This document shows positions 10,147-18,177 of a stretch of DNA of 33,159 bases, piece after piece. The stretch covers positions 1 through 33,159 of the forward strand of contig CALLPQ010000002.1 in assembly GCA_938015425.1 (NCBI GenBank), read 5' to 3'. The notes under the pieces were generated by a model. That model was not told the DNA's origin. It saw nothing but the letters and a program-made list of their open reading frames with translations, and did no database searches. The DNA comes from an uncultured Parvularculaceae bacterium. GTDB lineage: Bacteria; Pseudomonadota; Alphaproteobacteria; Caulobacterales; Parvularculaceae. The position numbers were made by a program, and so were the translations under genes. Numbering within the stretch: the stretch's first letter is position 1; every line of letters starts with the position of its first letter.

Positions 10147-10207
10147 TTCGCATTAGAACATAGTCACCTTTTTCGAAAAAGCAAAGACGCAAAGACGCGA
10201 TTTATTT

Positions 10208-10987
10208 ATGGATACTCTTTCAGAACGACAGACGTCAATTTTATCCCTTGTTGAAGAGCAGGGTTTTGTAGCAACCGAGCATCTGGTTGCGACTTTCGGG
10301 GTAACGCCGCAAACCATCAGGCGTGATATTAACCAACTCTGTGAGCGTAATTTATTGCAACGCTTTCATGGCGGCGCTGGCCCACCAGTAAGTACACGCA
10401 ATGAACCTTATCCGGAACGTCAGCGGGCTTTTCCCGTGAATAAAAGACGGATTGGTGAGTTGGTTGCTGAAAATGTCCATGATGGTGCATCACTGTTTTT
10501 AAATATCGGGACCACGACAGAAGCCGTTGCCCAAGCGTTGCTCCGCCGTAATAATCTGCGCGTGGTTACCAATAATTTAAACGTAGCGCAAATTCTCTCT
10601 AAAAATGCTTCTTTTGAGATTTCTTTAGCGTGTGGATTGGTGCGAAAACTGGATGGCGGCATTGTTGGCCAAGAGGCAACGGAATATATGTCAAGGTTCC
10701 GGATGGACTTTGGCATTATCGGGGTGAGCGGTATTGACCCTGATGGATCGTTACTGGATTTTGATAGCCGTGAAACGGAGACCGCGCGAGAAATTATCAA
10801 AAATTCAGGAAAATCATTATTAGTTGCTGACCACTCGAAATTTGGTCGGCGGGCTATGGTGCGGTTTGGTGATTTAAAAGATGTTGATGAACTTTATACG
10901 GATGAAAATGTTCCAGATGAATTCTCCGCAATTCTTGAAGATGCAGATGTGAAAGTTCATGTGGCGCCGCCAACTGATATGAGTTAG
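10208..10987 (+). CDS. DeoR/GlpR family transcriptional regulator, 259 aa
   Basis: N-terminal HTH RQTSILSLVEEQGFVATEHLVATFGVTPQTIRRDINQLCERNLLQRFHGGAG; C-terminal DeoR sensor (FLNIGTTTEAVAQAL, VVTNNLNVAQIL, DHSKFGRRAMVRFG). Confidence 0.93.
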   Translation: MDTLSERQTSILSLVEEQGFVATEHLVATFGVTPQTIRRDINQLCERNLLQRFHGGAGPPVSTRNEPYPERQRAFPVNKRRIGELVAENVHDGASLFLNIGTTTEAVAQALLRRNNLRVVTNNLNVAQILSKNASFEISLACGLVRKLDGGIVGQEATEYMSRFRMDFGIIGVSGIDPDGSLLDFDSRETETAREIIKNSGKSLLVADHSKFGRRAMVRFGDLKDVDELYTDENVPDEFSAILEDADVKVHVAPPTDMS

Positions 10988-11011
10988 CCCTTATTTATTT
11001 ACCCGTATTTA

Positions 11012-12007
11012 TTAATTCAAAATTGTATTTTTGATAAATTCAACCATATTGGCGTTTGCCTTTTGCGCAATTGTAATGGGTAGAATATTAAACGCGTGTA
11101 TGCCGCCAGGATAAATATCCAGAATGGTTTGATTGCCAGCCCTTTGCCACGCCGACGCCATAAATAGGCTATCATCCAAAATGGGGTCTAACGTACCCAC
11201 TGTAAATAGTGCAGGGGGCATATCTTTAAGATCGGCATAAAGAGGCGAGATATCGGGGTCACGCCGCGCTTCGCTATCATATTGCTTTGGTGGTAAAAGA
11301 TTGTCAAAAAACCATGCACATATCGGGGTGTTGATGATCAAACGACGTTCCCCCCATTGGCGTAAGCTGGGCGTCATGGAAAAATCGTATATCCCGTAAA
11401 CAAGATTTGCGCCGATAAACCCAGTATAAGCGTGTTTGTCGCGCATTCTCAAAAGGGTTACGGCGCAGAGGTGGGCCCCCGCACTTTCTCCGCCAATGAC
11501 TATTTTGTCACTTCCAAATTCCTGACTACTGTTTTTGACAAGCCAACAGGCCACTGCCTCGCAATCATCAGGCGCGGCAGGCCATGGGTTTTCTGGCGCT
11601 AATCTATATTCTACAGAAATAACAGCAAGATTAAGGTGAATGGCCAGTGCGGCTAATCCTTGGTCTTGTGCATCTGCGCTTCCGATTGTGTGCCCGCCGC
11701 CATGTATGTGAAGATAAATCCCGTTGATCGTTTCCGGTTTGAATATTCGTACGGGTACGTCCAGATTATTTTCTGTAATGGTGCGCCACACCCCCATGGG
11801 AGAAAGGGGTTGCGCTGCTAAAACGCCGCCTTCACCATTTTTCCTTGCGGTTCTGGTTGCCTCGGCCCCGATCTGGGTTATGTCGGGGTAAGCGTTTAAA
11901 AGCGCTTCAATCTCTTCAACGCTTTTTGCTGTTTCATCGCTTATAGCATCGGCTTTAAAGACGTTAGGGTCTAATGAATATCGAGCCAATGTTTTATCAT
12001 ATGACAT
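11012..12007 (-). CDS. Alpha/beta hydrolase (HSL-type esterase/lipase), 331 aa
   Basis: HGGGHTIGS oxyanion motif, GGESAGAHL nucleophile elbow, GTLDPILDDS and GGIHAFN (Asp/His of the triad). Confidence 0.9.
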   Translation of the reverse strand: MSYDKTLARYSLDPNVFKADAISDETAKSVEEIEALLNAYPDITQIGAEATRTARKNGEGGVLAAQPLSPMGVWRTITENNLDVPVRIFKPETINGIYLHIHGGGHTIGSADAQDQGLAALAIHLNLAVISVEYRLAPENPWPAAPDDCEAVACWLVKNSSQEFGSDKIVIGGESAGAHLCAVTLLRMRDKHAYTGFIGANLVYGIYDFSMTPSLRQWGERRLIINTPICAWFFDNLLPPKQYDSEARRDPDISPLYADLKDMPPALFTVGTLDPILDDSLFMASAWQRAGNQTILDIYPGGIHAFNILPITIAQKANANMVEFIKNTILN

Positions 12008-12121
12008 AAATTCGGGCCTATACTGAATTAAGGCTAAGTTTTATCGGATCGAATTTGAGGGATATAGAGTTATCGGAAAACCCGCCTCAATATCATGACA
12101 AAACCACGATTATAAAATTAG

Positions 12122-12421
12122 CTAATGATTTTCGTTTGAAGGCCTTGAGGCATTTTTCATTGCGAGATAGGCTGCTTCATTGTTGCGGGTGCTATAATTT
12201 GTGGAGGACGTGGATTGCAGGTTTTGTATAAGAGAAGTATCCCGATTAACGGCGTTTCTTAATTGCCGAAAGACATTATTCGCCTTAGCGCTTCGAACGC
12301 GTTGTGTTTTCCCTAAAACACGAAACAGGTCCTGTGTGGTTGGTTGTTTTTTCCCGTTCATTATCTGCCCCAATGATCGTTGGATAGTTTGAATTCTATT
12401 TAAAATAATTCTTAAGCCCAA
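12122..12421 (-). CDS. Hypothetical protein, 99 aa
   Basis: Open frame in an otherwise unoccupied gap and co-oriented with neighbours; no recognised domain. Confidence 0.45.
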   Translation of the reverse strand: MGLRIILNRIQTIQRSLGQIMNGKKQPTTQDLFRVLGKTQRVRSAKANNVFRQLRNAVNRDTSLIQNLQSTSSTNYSTRNNEAAYLAMKNASRPSNENH

Positions 12422-12549
12422 AGATAAACTGGTTTGAAAAGGTTAACGAAAAGTTAACAGCGTTGGAAAGTCAAAATCTGATGTAATTAAGCAACGCCGT
12501 TTTAGAGGGTTAGATCGATATAGTCTATTTAATCAGTATAATGAATGGA

Positions 12550-14736
12550 TTATGATTTGACCAGAACATAGGAGCCGGGGGCGGCTTCGATTGGTTTTAG
12601 TTTTCCTTCACCCGGGGTGCGAGCAGGAACATGTCCGGGACTGGTTTCGTTGAGCCATTTAATCCAATGGGTCCACCATGACCCGGAATGACGGGTGGCA
12701 TTTTCTTGCCATTCTTCAACACTTTCAGGTAATTCATCGTTTACACTATGGTGATATTTGTTCCTAGACGGATGATTAACAACACCGGCAATGTGCCCCG
12801 ATCCGGCGAGAGTGTAACGTACATCGCCGCCATAAAGCTTTGCGCTATTATAGATAGAGCGATAGGGCGCAATATGGTCTGTTTCTCCTGCTTGCATATA
12901 GATAGGAATGGTGACTTTGGAAAGATCAAGTCGTTTTCCATCCATAATCATTTCTTTGTTTGCAAGCCTGTTTTTTTGATAATATTCACGCAAATAAAAT
13001 AGGTGCACATTTTTTGGCATGCGCGTTGCGTCAGAATTCCAGAAAAGTAAATCAAACTTATCGGGTTCTTTGCCCTTTAGATAATTGTCAATAACGAAAG
13101 ACCAGATTAAATCATTTGATCGTAACATATTAAATGTTGTTGCCATGGCGCGCCCTTCTAAAACGCCGCCGGCGGCATCCATTTGTTTTGCGATGGCATC
13201 TAGTTGTGGATCATCAACAAAGAGCTGAAGATCACCCGCTTCCGTAAAATCGCTTTGCGCGGTAAAGAATGTTGCAGACTTAATTCTGTCATCTCCAATT
13301 TGCGCCATATAAGACAAGGCTGTGGATAGCATTGTCCCGCCTATGCAATAGCCAATGGTGTCAACGTCTTTTTCACCGGTGGCTTGCTCGACAGCATCAA
13401 GTGCTTCAAAAGCCCCTTGTTTAATATAATCAAAAAATGTTTTCTCTTTAAGGTCAGATCCCGGATTAACCCAAGAAACCACAAAAACTGTGCGACCCTG
13501 CTCGGTTAGCCATTTTATAAAAGAGTTTTTTGGTTGTAGATCAAGAATATAAAATTTATTGATCCATGGCGGGAAGATAATCATCGGTCGTTTAGAAACT
13601 TGGGGTGTAACCGGATTATATTGAATGAGTTGCATAATGTCATTTTGATAAATAACACTGCCCGGTGATGTGGCGATATTTACGCCTGGTGTAAAATATT
13701 CGGTGTCGGTTTGTTTTATTGAAAGATTTCCATCCCCGCGATCAAGATCTTCCAATAGGTTCTTATATCCTTTTAAAAGGTTTTCACCTTTACTTTCTAA
13801 TGTTGCCTCAACGACTTCGGGGTTAAGAACGGCAAAATTTGAAGGCGATAATGCATCAGTGAATTGCTGAGTGTAAAATAATGCCTTTTTATGCTCATGC
13901 TCTTCGAGCCCCTCTAACTCTTTTACGGTAGATTGTAGCCAGTTTGTCGTGATCAAATAAGATTGTTTTATGAAATCAAGCATGGGATTTTCTTCCCATG
14001 CTTCGTGGTTAAAACGTTTATCGTTTATCTCGGGTGTTGCTGTTGGGCGCACGTCTTCGCCCGCGATTTTGCGTTGTGAATTCGCCATAAGTTTTGCAAA
14101 GTCGCCCCACAATTTAAATTGCCGTTGCATCACCGTGCCTGGGTCTTGGGACAATCCTTTGATGAGTTCCTGAAAGGCTTCATTTACATTTAAAGGGTCT
14201 AGGGCTAACTCCCCCGTTACTTTTTTAAAGTCAGGGTTTTGTTGTATATAATCATTAAATACATCTTGGCTTTTGCCGGTTATATCGCTGATATATTCCG
14301 ATAAAGCATCAAAGTCAGCATACATACTTTTTGTTGGGCTCTTTGATGTGTTTCCCGATTGTTTGGTGGAAGAATTCTTTTCCTGTCTCTGTTTGGTGTT
14401 AGGGCGCGATTGTGTGTTAGCGTTGTTTTTTTGCTTTGATGCGCTAGCAGATGATGATTTTGTTGTTGATTTTGAGGACGCAGAATTCTTTATTGTTTTC
14501 TTCTTTATCACCGTTTTTTTCACCGCACCTTTTGCAGCCGGTTTCTTTTTGGTGGTGGCTCTTTTCTTAGGGGATACTCTTTTCTTGGAAGGCGCAATCT
14601 TCTTGGTTGAGCCCGTCTTCTTGGTTGAAGTTGCTTTTTTGGCCGATTTTAATTTGGCGGGGGCCTTACTTTTGGCTGTCCGTGTTTTTGAGGATGAGGG
14701 TTTTTTTGTCATTTTTTTGCTTTTATCATGTTTCAT
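12550..14736 (-). CDS. phaC: Class I poly(3-hydroxyalkanoate) synthase with Lys/Ser/Thr-rich N-terminal extension
   Basis: GYCIGGT (lipase-like box with Cys nucleophile), AGETDHIAP, AGSGHIAGVVNHP; the ORF track starts at a TTG (14745) but an ATG (MKHDKSKK) lies at 14736. The PhaC-like part begins near MYADFDALSEY (ATG at 14325). Confidence 0.92.
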   Translation of the reverse strand: MKHDKSKKMTKKPSSSKTRTAKSKAPAKLKSAKKATSTKKTGSTKKIAPSKKRVSPKKRATTKKKPAAKGAVKKTVIKKKTIKNSASSKSTTKSSSASASKQKNNANTQSRPNTKQRQEKNSSTKQSGNTSKSPTKSMYADFDALSEYISDITGKSQDVFNDYIQQNPDFKKVTGELALDPLNVNEAFQELIKGLSQDPGTVMQRQFKLWGDFAKLMANSQRKIAGEDVRPTATPEINDKRFNHEAWEENPMLDFIKQSYLITTNWLQSTVKELEGLEEHEHKKALFYTQQFTDALSPSNFAVLNPEVVEATLESKGENLLKGYKNLLEDLDRGDGNLSIKQTDTEYFTPGVNIATSPGSVIYQNDIMQLIQYNPVTPQVSKRPMIIFPPWINKFYILDLQPKNSFIKWLTEQGRTVFVVSWVNPGSDLKEKTFFDYIKQGAFEALDAVEQATGEKDVDTIGYCIGGTMLSTALSYMAQIGDDRIKSATFFTAQSDFTEAGDLQLFVDDPQLDAIAKQMDAAGGVLEGRAMATTFNMLRSNDLIWSFVIDNYLKGKEPDKFDLLFWNSDATRMPKNVHLFYLREYYQKNRLANKEMIMDGKRLDLSKVTIPIYMQAGETDHIAPYRSIYNSAKLYGGDVRYTLAGSGHIAGVVNHPSRNKYHHSVNDELPESVEEWQENATRHSGSWWTHWIKWLNETSPGHVPARTPGEGKLKPIEAAPGSYVLVKS

Positions 14737-14836
14737 AAAGGGCAATTACCGTTATGATGTTAAAATTAGCAGGCAGGAAGTCTATAAAATCGGCTATTTC
14801 TGATGGATGTATAAGCCCGAATATGAGGGATAAGCA

Positions 14837-15469
14837 ATGAGTGAGATGCGTTTTCAACCAAATATTCTCAGAAAACCTGTGCATTCGGGCAAATGTGAAC
14901 AATCAAAGCGCAAAAAGGGGGGGGCAAGCCTGTTAGGCCCTGATGTGTTGGGTTTGGTCTTTCGCCCTTTCGTGTGTAGCCTTTTGGTGTTCGGCGTAAC
15001 AGGATGTGAAACGGCTAAGCGATTAGCACCGCCCGGATTTATTAAATATGAAGACCTTGAAAAAGGTATTCCTATTGATCCTGACATTCAAGCGCGTATT
15101 GAAGCGATCCCCCAAGAGCGCGAAGTTAAATATCCTAATCTCTCCCAAGGTCCGCAAGAAACGCCGGAAGGTTTAGCAAAACCGGATCGCGATTTTGAAA
15201 CCGAGAGATTGATAGGCTTACGTGATCAAAACCAAAATGCTATTGACCGTACACGCAATGAAGCCAAAGGGGAGTTTGGCATTGATGAAAATGGTCGCCC
15301 CGTTGGTAATCAAGATGCGGCATTGGCGGAGAACATTGAGAACTTGAAAAAATCGATCGCAAAAGATCGCCGGGACTTGGAAGAAGAAAGAAAAGAACCA
15401 TTTCCAGAACCTATCGATGTAACCGGCGCGCCGGAGCAAAAAGATCCGTTTGATGATGATGAAGGCTAG
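14837..15469 (+). CDS. Hypothetical lipoprotein; N-terminus uncertain
   Basis: Hydrophobic stretch LGLVFRPFVCSLLVFGVTGC with a lipobox-like VTGC, then a hydrophilic charged region; the true start may be an internal GTG/TTG nearer the hydrophobic segment. Confidence 0.6.
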   Translation: MSEMRFQPNILRKPVHSGKCEQSKRKKGGASLLGPDVLGLVFRPFVCSLLVFGVTGCETAKRLAPPGFIKYEDLEKGIPIDPDIQARIEAIPQEREVKYPNLSQGPQETPEGLAKPDRDFETERLIGLRDQNQNAIDRTRNEAKGEFGIDENGRPVGNQDAALAENIENLKKSIAKDRRDLEEERKEPFPEPIDVTGAPEQKDPFDDDEG

Positions 15470-15490
15470 ACTTAAGGGGGAGATTGAAAA

Positions 15491-16231
15491 ATGCAGAAAT
15501 ATATAAAACCTATTTTGAGTGCGTGTATTGCCATTGCTATTATGAGTGTTGGGCGGCTGGCCTATGACGGGTACAAGCAACAAGCGGTTACATCCCAATC
15601 TCTAGAAGCATATTTTGCAAAAGACTTACCGCGTTTTACGGCTATATTAAAAGCGGATTTTCCGGATGATTTCTTATTGATTATTGAAGCAAACATGGAA
15701 GAGATTAAAAAAGGTGGTTCCCAACAGGCTGTTCGGGAAAATATTACAGCCAGGGTTAGCGATATCCGCCGTAAATATGCCGATCAGGTTTATTATGGGC
15801 CGGATAATGGATTTAAACAGATAATACAAATTTCTATAGACCTTCATAAAGCTGTTAAAGAAAAACAAGGTGTTCTTGTCTGTGGTTCCGTTGTGTATGC
15901 GGGGATTAATGTGTTACCGCTTAAAGATGTCCCACAATATTTTTCCTATCTTGATGAACAAGGTGAATCAATTTTTCGAACTATTCGTATAGCGATTGAT
16001 AACCCTGTAAATCGTGAAGAATTGCAAGAAAATGATTGGGGCACGATTGCGAATGCTTTGCTAGAGGATGGCATGTCACAAGAAGAGTTTGACTTAATTG
16101 CTCAACAAGATTCACAAAACGAAAAATATTGCGGCGTGATGGACAAGTTTTTAAAAACCCTTCGTGATAATGATACACCGGAGGGAATGCGTGTGCGTGC
16201 AGATTTTGTGCGTGGTCTTATGAAGCAATAA
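15491..16231 (+). CDS. Hypothetical protein with N-terminal TM/signal anchor, 246 aa
   Basis: MQKYIKPILSACIAIAIMSVGRLAYDGY hydrophobic N-terminus; follows the lipoprotein gene by 21 bp with an aggggga SD-like sequence. Confidence 0.7.
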   Translation: MQKYIKPILSACIAIAIMSVGRLAYDGYKQQAVTSQSLEAYFAKDLPRFTAILKADFPDDFLLIIEANMEEIKKGGSQQAVRENITARVSDIRRKYADQVYYGPDNGFKQIIQISIDLHKAVKEKQGVLVCGSVVYAGINVLPLKDVPQYFSYLDEQGESIFRTIRIAIDNPVNREELQENDWGTIANALLEDGMSQEEFDLIAQQDSQNEKYCGVMDKFLKTLRDNDTPEGMRVRADFVRGLMKQ

Positions 16232-16238
16232 AATGCAC

Positions 16239-16260
16239 CAAAATAGTAAGCACTATTTTG
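16239..16260. terminator. Candidate bidirectional terminator/hairpin between convergent genes
   Basis: CAAAATAGT-AAGC-ACTATTTTG perfect 9-bp stem with 4-nt loop in the 48-bp convergent gap; AT-rich and without a long T-run. Confidence 0.45.
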
Positions 16261-16279
16261 AGATAATAATAAAAGTGCG

Positions 16280-17290
16280 TTAGTTATTGTTAATCAGCTC
16301 TAATTGATTGTCCACCTGTTCTGCGGCCATGACCACGGTTTGTATTGACCGGTTGAAAAAATCTTGTGGTACGCTTGAAAAATCATCACTAGGTTGATGG
16401 TAATCTTTATGGTCTTCGACACCGAAATATAAAAAACTTATGCCTGCTTCATGGAATGGACCGTGGTCTGATTGTGTTGTCCAGTCATTACTTCCCAGGT
16501 CCGGACTATCATGCCCCATTTTTAAAGAAACCGGCGCGGTTTTGGCGATAGATGTGATAAGCGGTACCAAGTTTGGTTGATGATAGGTGCCTGCCACGTA
16601 AAGCTCGTTTTTGTTGTTTTTGCTGAGCATGTCAAAATTAATATTGAACCCAATGCGATCCCGCTCAATCACTTCGTCGGTCAAAAATGCTTTAGCCCCT
16701 TGCAGGCCCATTTCTTCTGCGTCCAGCAGTGCGATAATAATGTCGTTTTCTGGCGGGTTTTCCATGAAGTGGTTGGCAACCGCGAACGCGCCCGCAACGC
16801 CGGAAGCATTATCATCGGCGCCATTATAGATAGTGTTGTCTCTAACACCCAAATGGTCAAAATGCGCTGTCACAATAATCGCTTTGGCATCTGCCCCTTT
16901 TGTACCGGCAATTTTGGCGATCAGGTTTGTGCCTTTAATGTCTTGACCGTTACGATTTGTAAATGTGAATTCTTGTTCGTAAGATGCACCAAGTGGGCGG
17001 ATATTTTGCGATTGTAATTGACTGATCAACCATTGACGCGCCTTTAGATTGCCCGGTGTTCCCGTGCGTCGTCCTTCCATCTCGTCAGAGGATAATACAG
17101 ATAGAATGTTTAATGGTCCGTCCACTGCAAAATTATTTTGGGTTTGTGAGGGCGCCGTTGTTGGAGATGCTGTTTCATCTATAGGTGTTTTAGACGTTTG
17201 GCTGGGGTCAGCGCACGCAGCTGTGAGCGTAATGCCGATAACATAAAGAGAATATCTGATGGGTTTTGAAAAACTTGGGTTATGTTTCAT
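16280..17290 (-). CDS. M28 family zinc peptidase, predicted lipoprotein, 336 aa
   Basis: Lipobox LTAAC; VTAHFDHLG, NGADDNASGVAG, LLDAEEMGLQG, FDML and SDHGPFHEAGISFLYFG metal/catalytic motifs. Confidence 0.92.
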   Translation of the reverse strand: MKHNPSFSKPIRYSLYVIGITLTAACADPSQTSKTPIDETASPTTAPSQTQNNFAVDGPLNILSVLSSDEMEGRRTGTPGNLKARQWLISQLQSQNIRPLGASYEQEFTFTNRNGQDIKGTNLIAKIAGTKGADAKAIIVTAHFDHLGVRDNTIYNGADDNASGVAGAFAVANHFMENPPENDIIIALLDAEEMGLQGAKAFLTDEVIERDRIGFNINFDMLSKNNKNELYVAGTYHQPNLVPLITSIAKTAPVSLKMGHDSPDLGSNDWTTQSDHGPFHEAGISFLYFGVEDHKDYHQPSDDFSSVPQDFFNRSIQTVVMAAEQVDNQLELINNN

Positions 17291-17337
17291 GCTCTTACCT
17301 CTTTAATGCCTCTCTATTTCTCCTAACCATTACCGCG

Positions 17338-18177
17338 TTACCGGGAAAAGCGCAAATATGTACGATCATCAAAAGAAACTTGATCTAGGGTTAGCCCTTT
17401 AGAGGCGATATTTTCGCTTATACATAAAGGGTCTTGTGTCAATAATTTTGCTAATGTTGTTTCGCTTTCTTCCAAGGTGTCTTTTAAAAGGGGATAGCCA
17501 TCGGAGGCGATGATAATCTCACCTATGGAGTCTGGCACATCAATAGTCTCGATAAATTTACGGGGAACTTTAAAACCGTTTATTTCTCCAAACCCTAATG
17601 GATGATTTTCATGATTGGCAAAATCAAGAAGTGGTTTGAAAAAGGGGGCAAAAGAATGTTCATAGGCTTTACTGGCCATAAGGGTTTTAATGTCGGGGTT
17701 TTCAAGAAGGAGAGAATGGAGATTAACGGCGCGTTGGCGGGCGGAAATGATTTCTATCTCTGTTTCATTCAAATAGGTTTTTTTGCCAAATCGAAATTGA
17801 CAATCCCCCACACGCCAGATTTGTTGGTGAGGGAATGAGTAGCACGTAAAACTAAATCCCCCAGTATATTTCATATTGGCATGATTATAATGTTTTTTGC
17901 GTTCTGCGATCATATTCGTTAGGGCACCAACGAGATCAATAAGGGTTGTCTGTTCATTTACAGCCATAAGAAGAATGCGGGCGCGTTCGACACTATCTTG
18001 AATAAAATTGGTATCGCGGTAATCAGGGCCGCGAAATCCATCGATTACGCCATAACAATTTTCCCCAATCACCAGTCGGTCTTCACTATAATGGTTATCA
18101 GTATATTTTCCGCATGTGAATTGCTCTATAATTCTTGGTGAAATTTTTGGTGAAGTTTTTGGCATACGGTTATCCAT
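17338..18177 (-). CDS. Divergent PP2C-like (protein phosphatase 2C fold) protein
   Basis: NHYSEDRLVIGENCYGVIDGFRG (motif 1/2-like), GGFSFTCYSFPHQQIWRVGDCQFRFG, EIIIASDGYPLL and SFDDRTYLRF (C-terminal DD motif); ORF-track start 18336 lies inside the upstream TRAP gene, so MDNRMPK (18177) or MPKTSPK (18165) is preferred. Confidence 0.6.
   Translation of the reverse strand: MDNRMPKTSPKISPRIIEQFTCGKYTDNHYSEDRLVIGENCYGVIDGFRGPDYRDTNFIQDSVERARILLMAVNEQTTLIDLVGALTNMIAERKKHYNHANMKYTGGFSFTCYSFPHQQIWRVGDCQFRFGKKTYLNETEIEIISARQRAVNLHSLLLENPDIKTLMASKAYEHSFAPFFKPLLDFANHENHPLGFGEINGFKVPRKFIETIDVPDSIGEIIIASDGYPLLKDTLEESETTLAKLLTQDPLCISENIASKGLTLDQVSFDDRTYLRFSR

Noticed and set aside
10181-10196. Short tandem GCAAAGAC x2 ahead of the DeoR gene, with a similar CGCAAAGACGCAA string near 25095
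   Set aside because: Too short and only loosely shared; possible chance similarity, no array or spacer structure.
14273-14803. 176-aa plus-strand ORF with very hydrophobic FF/VV/LL-rich sequence, looking like a membrane protein
   Set aside because: It is the antisense reading of the Lys-rich PhaC N-terminal extension (AAA/AAG codons read as TTT/CTT); no independent support.
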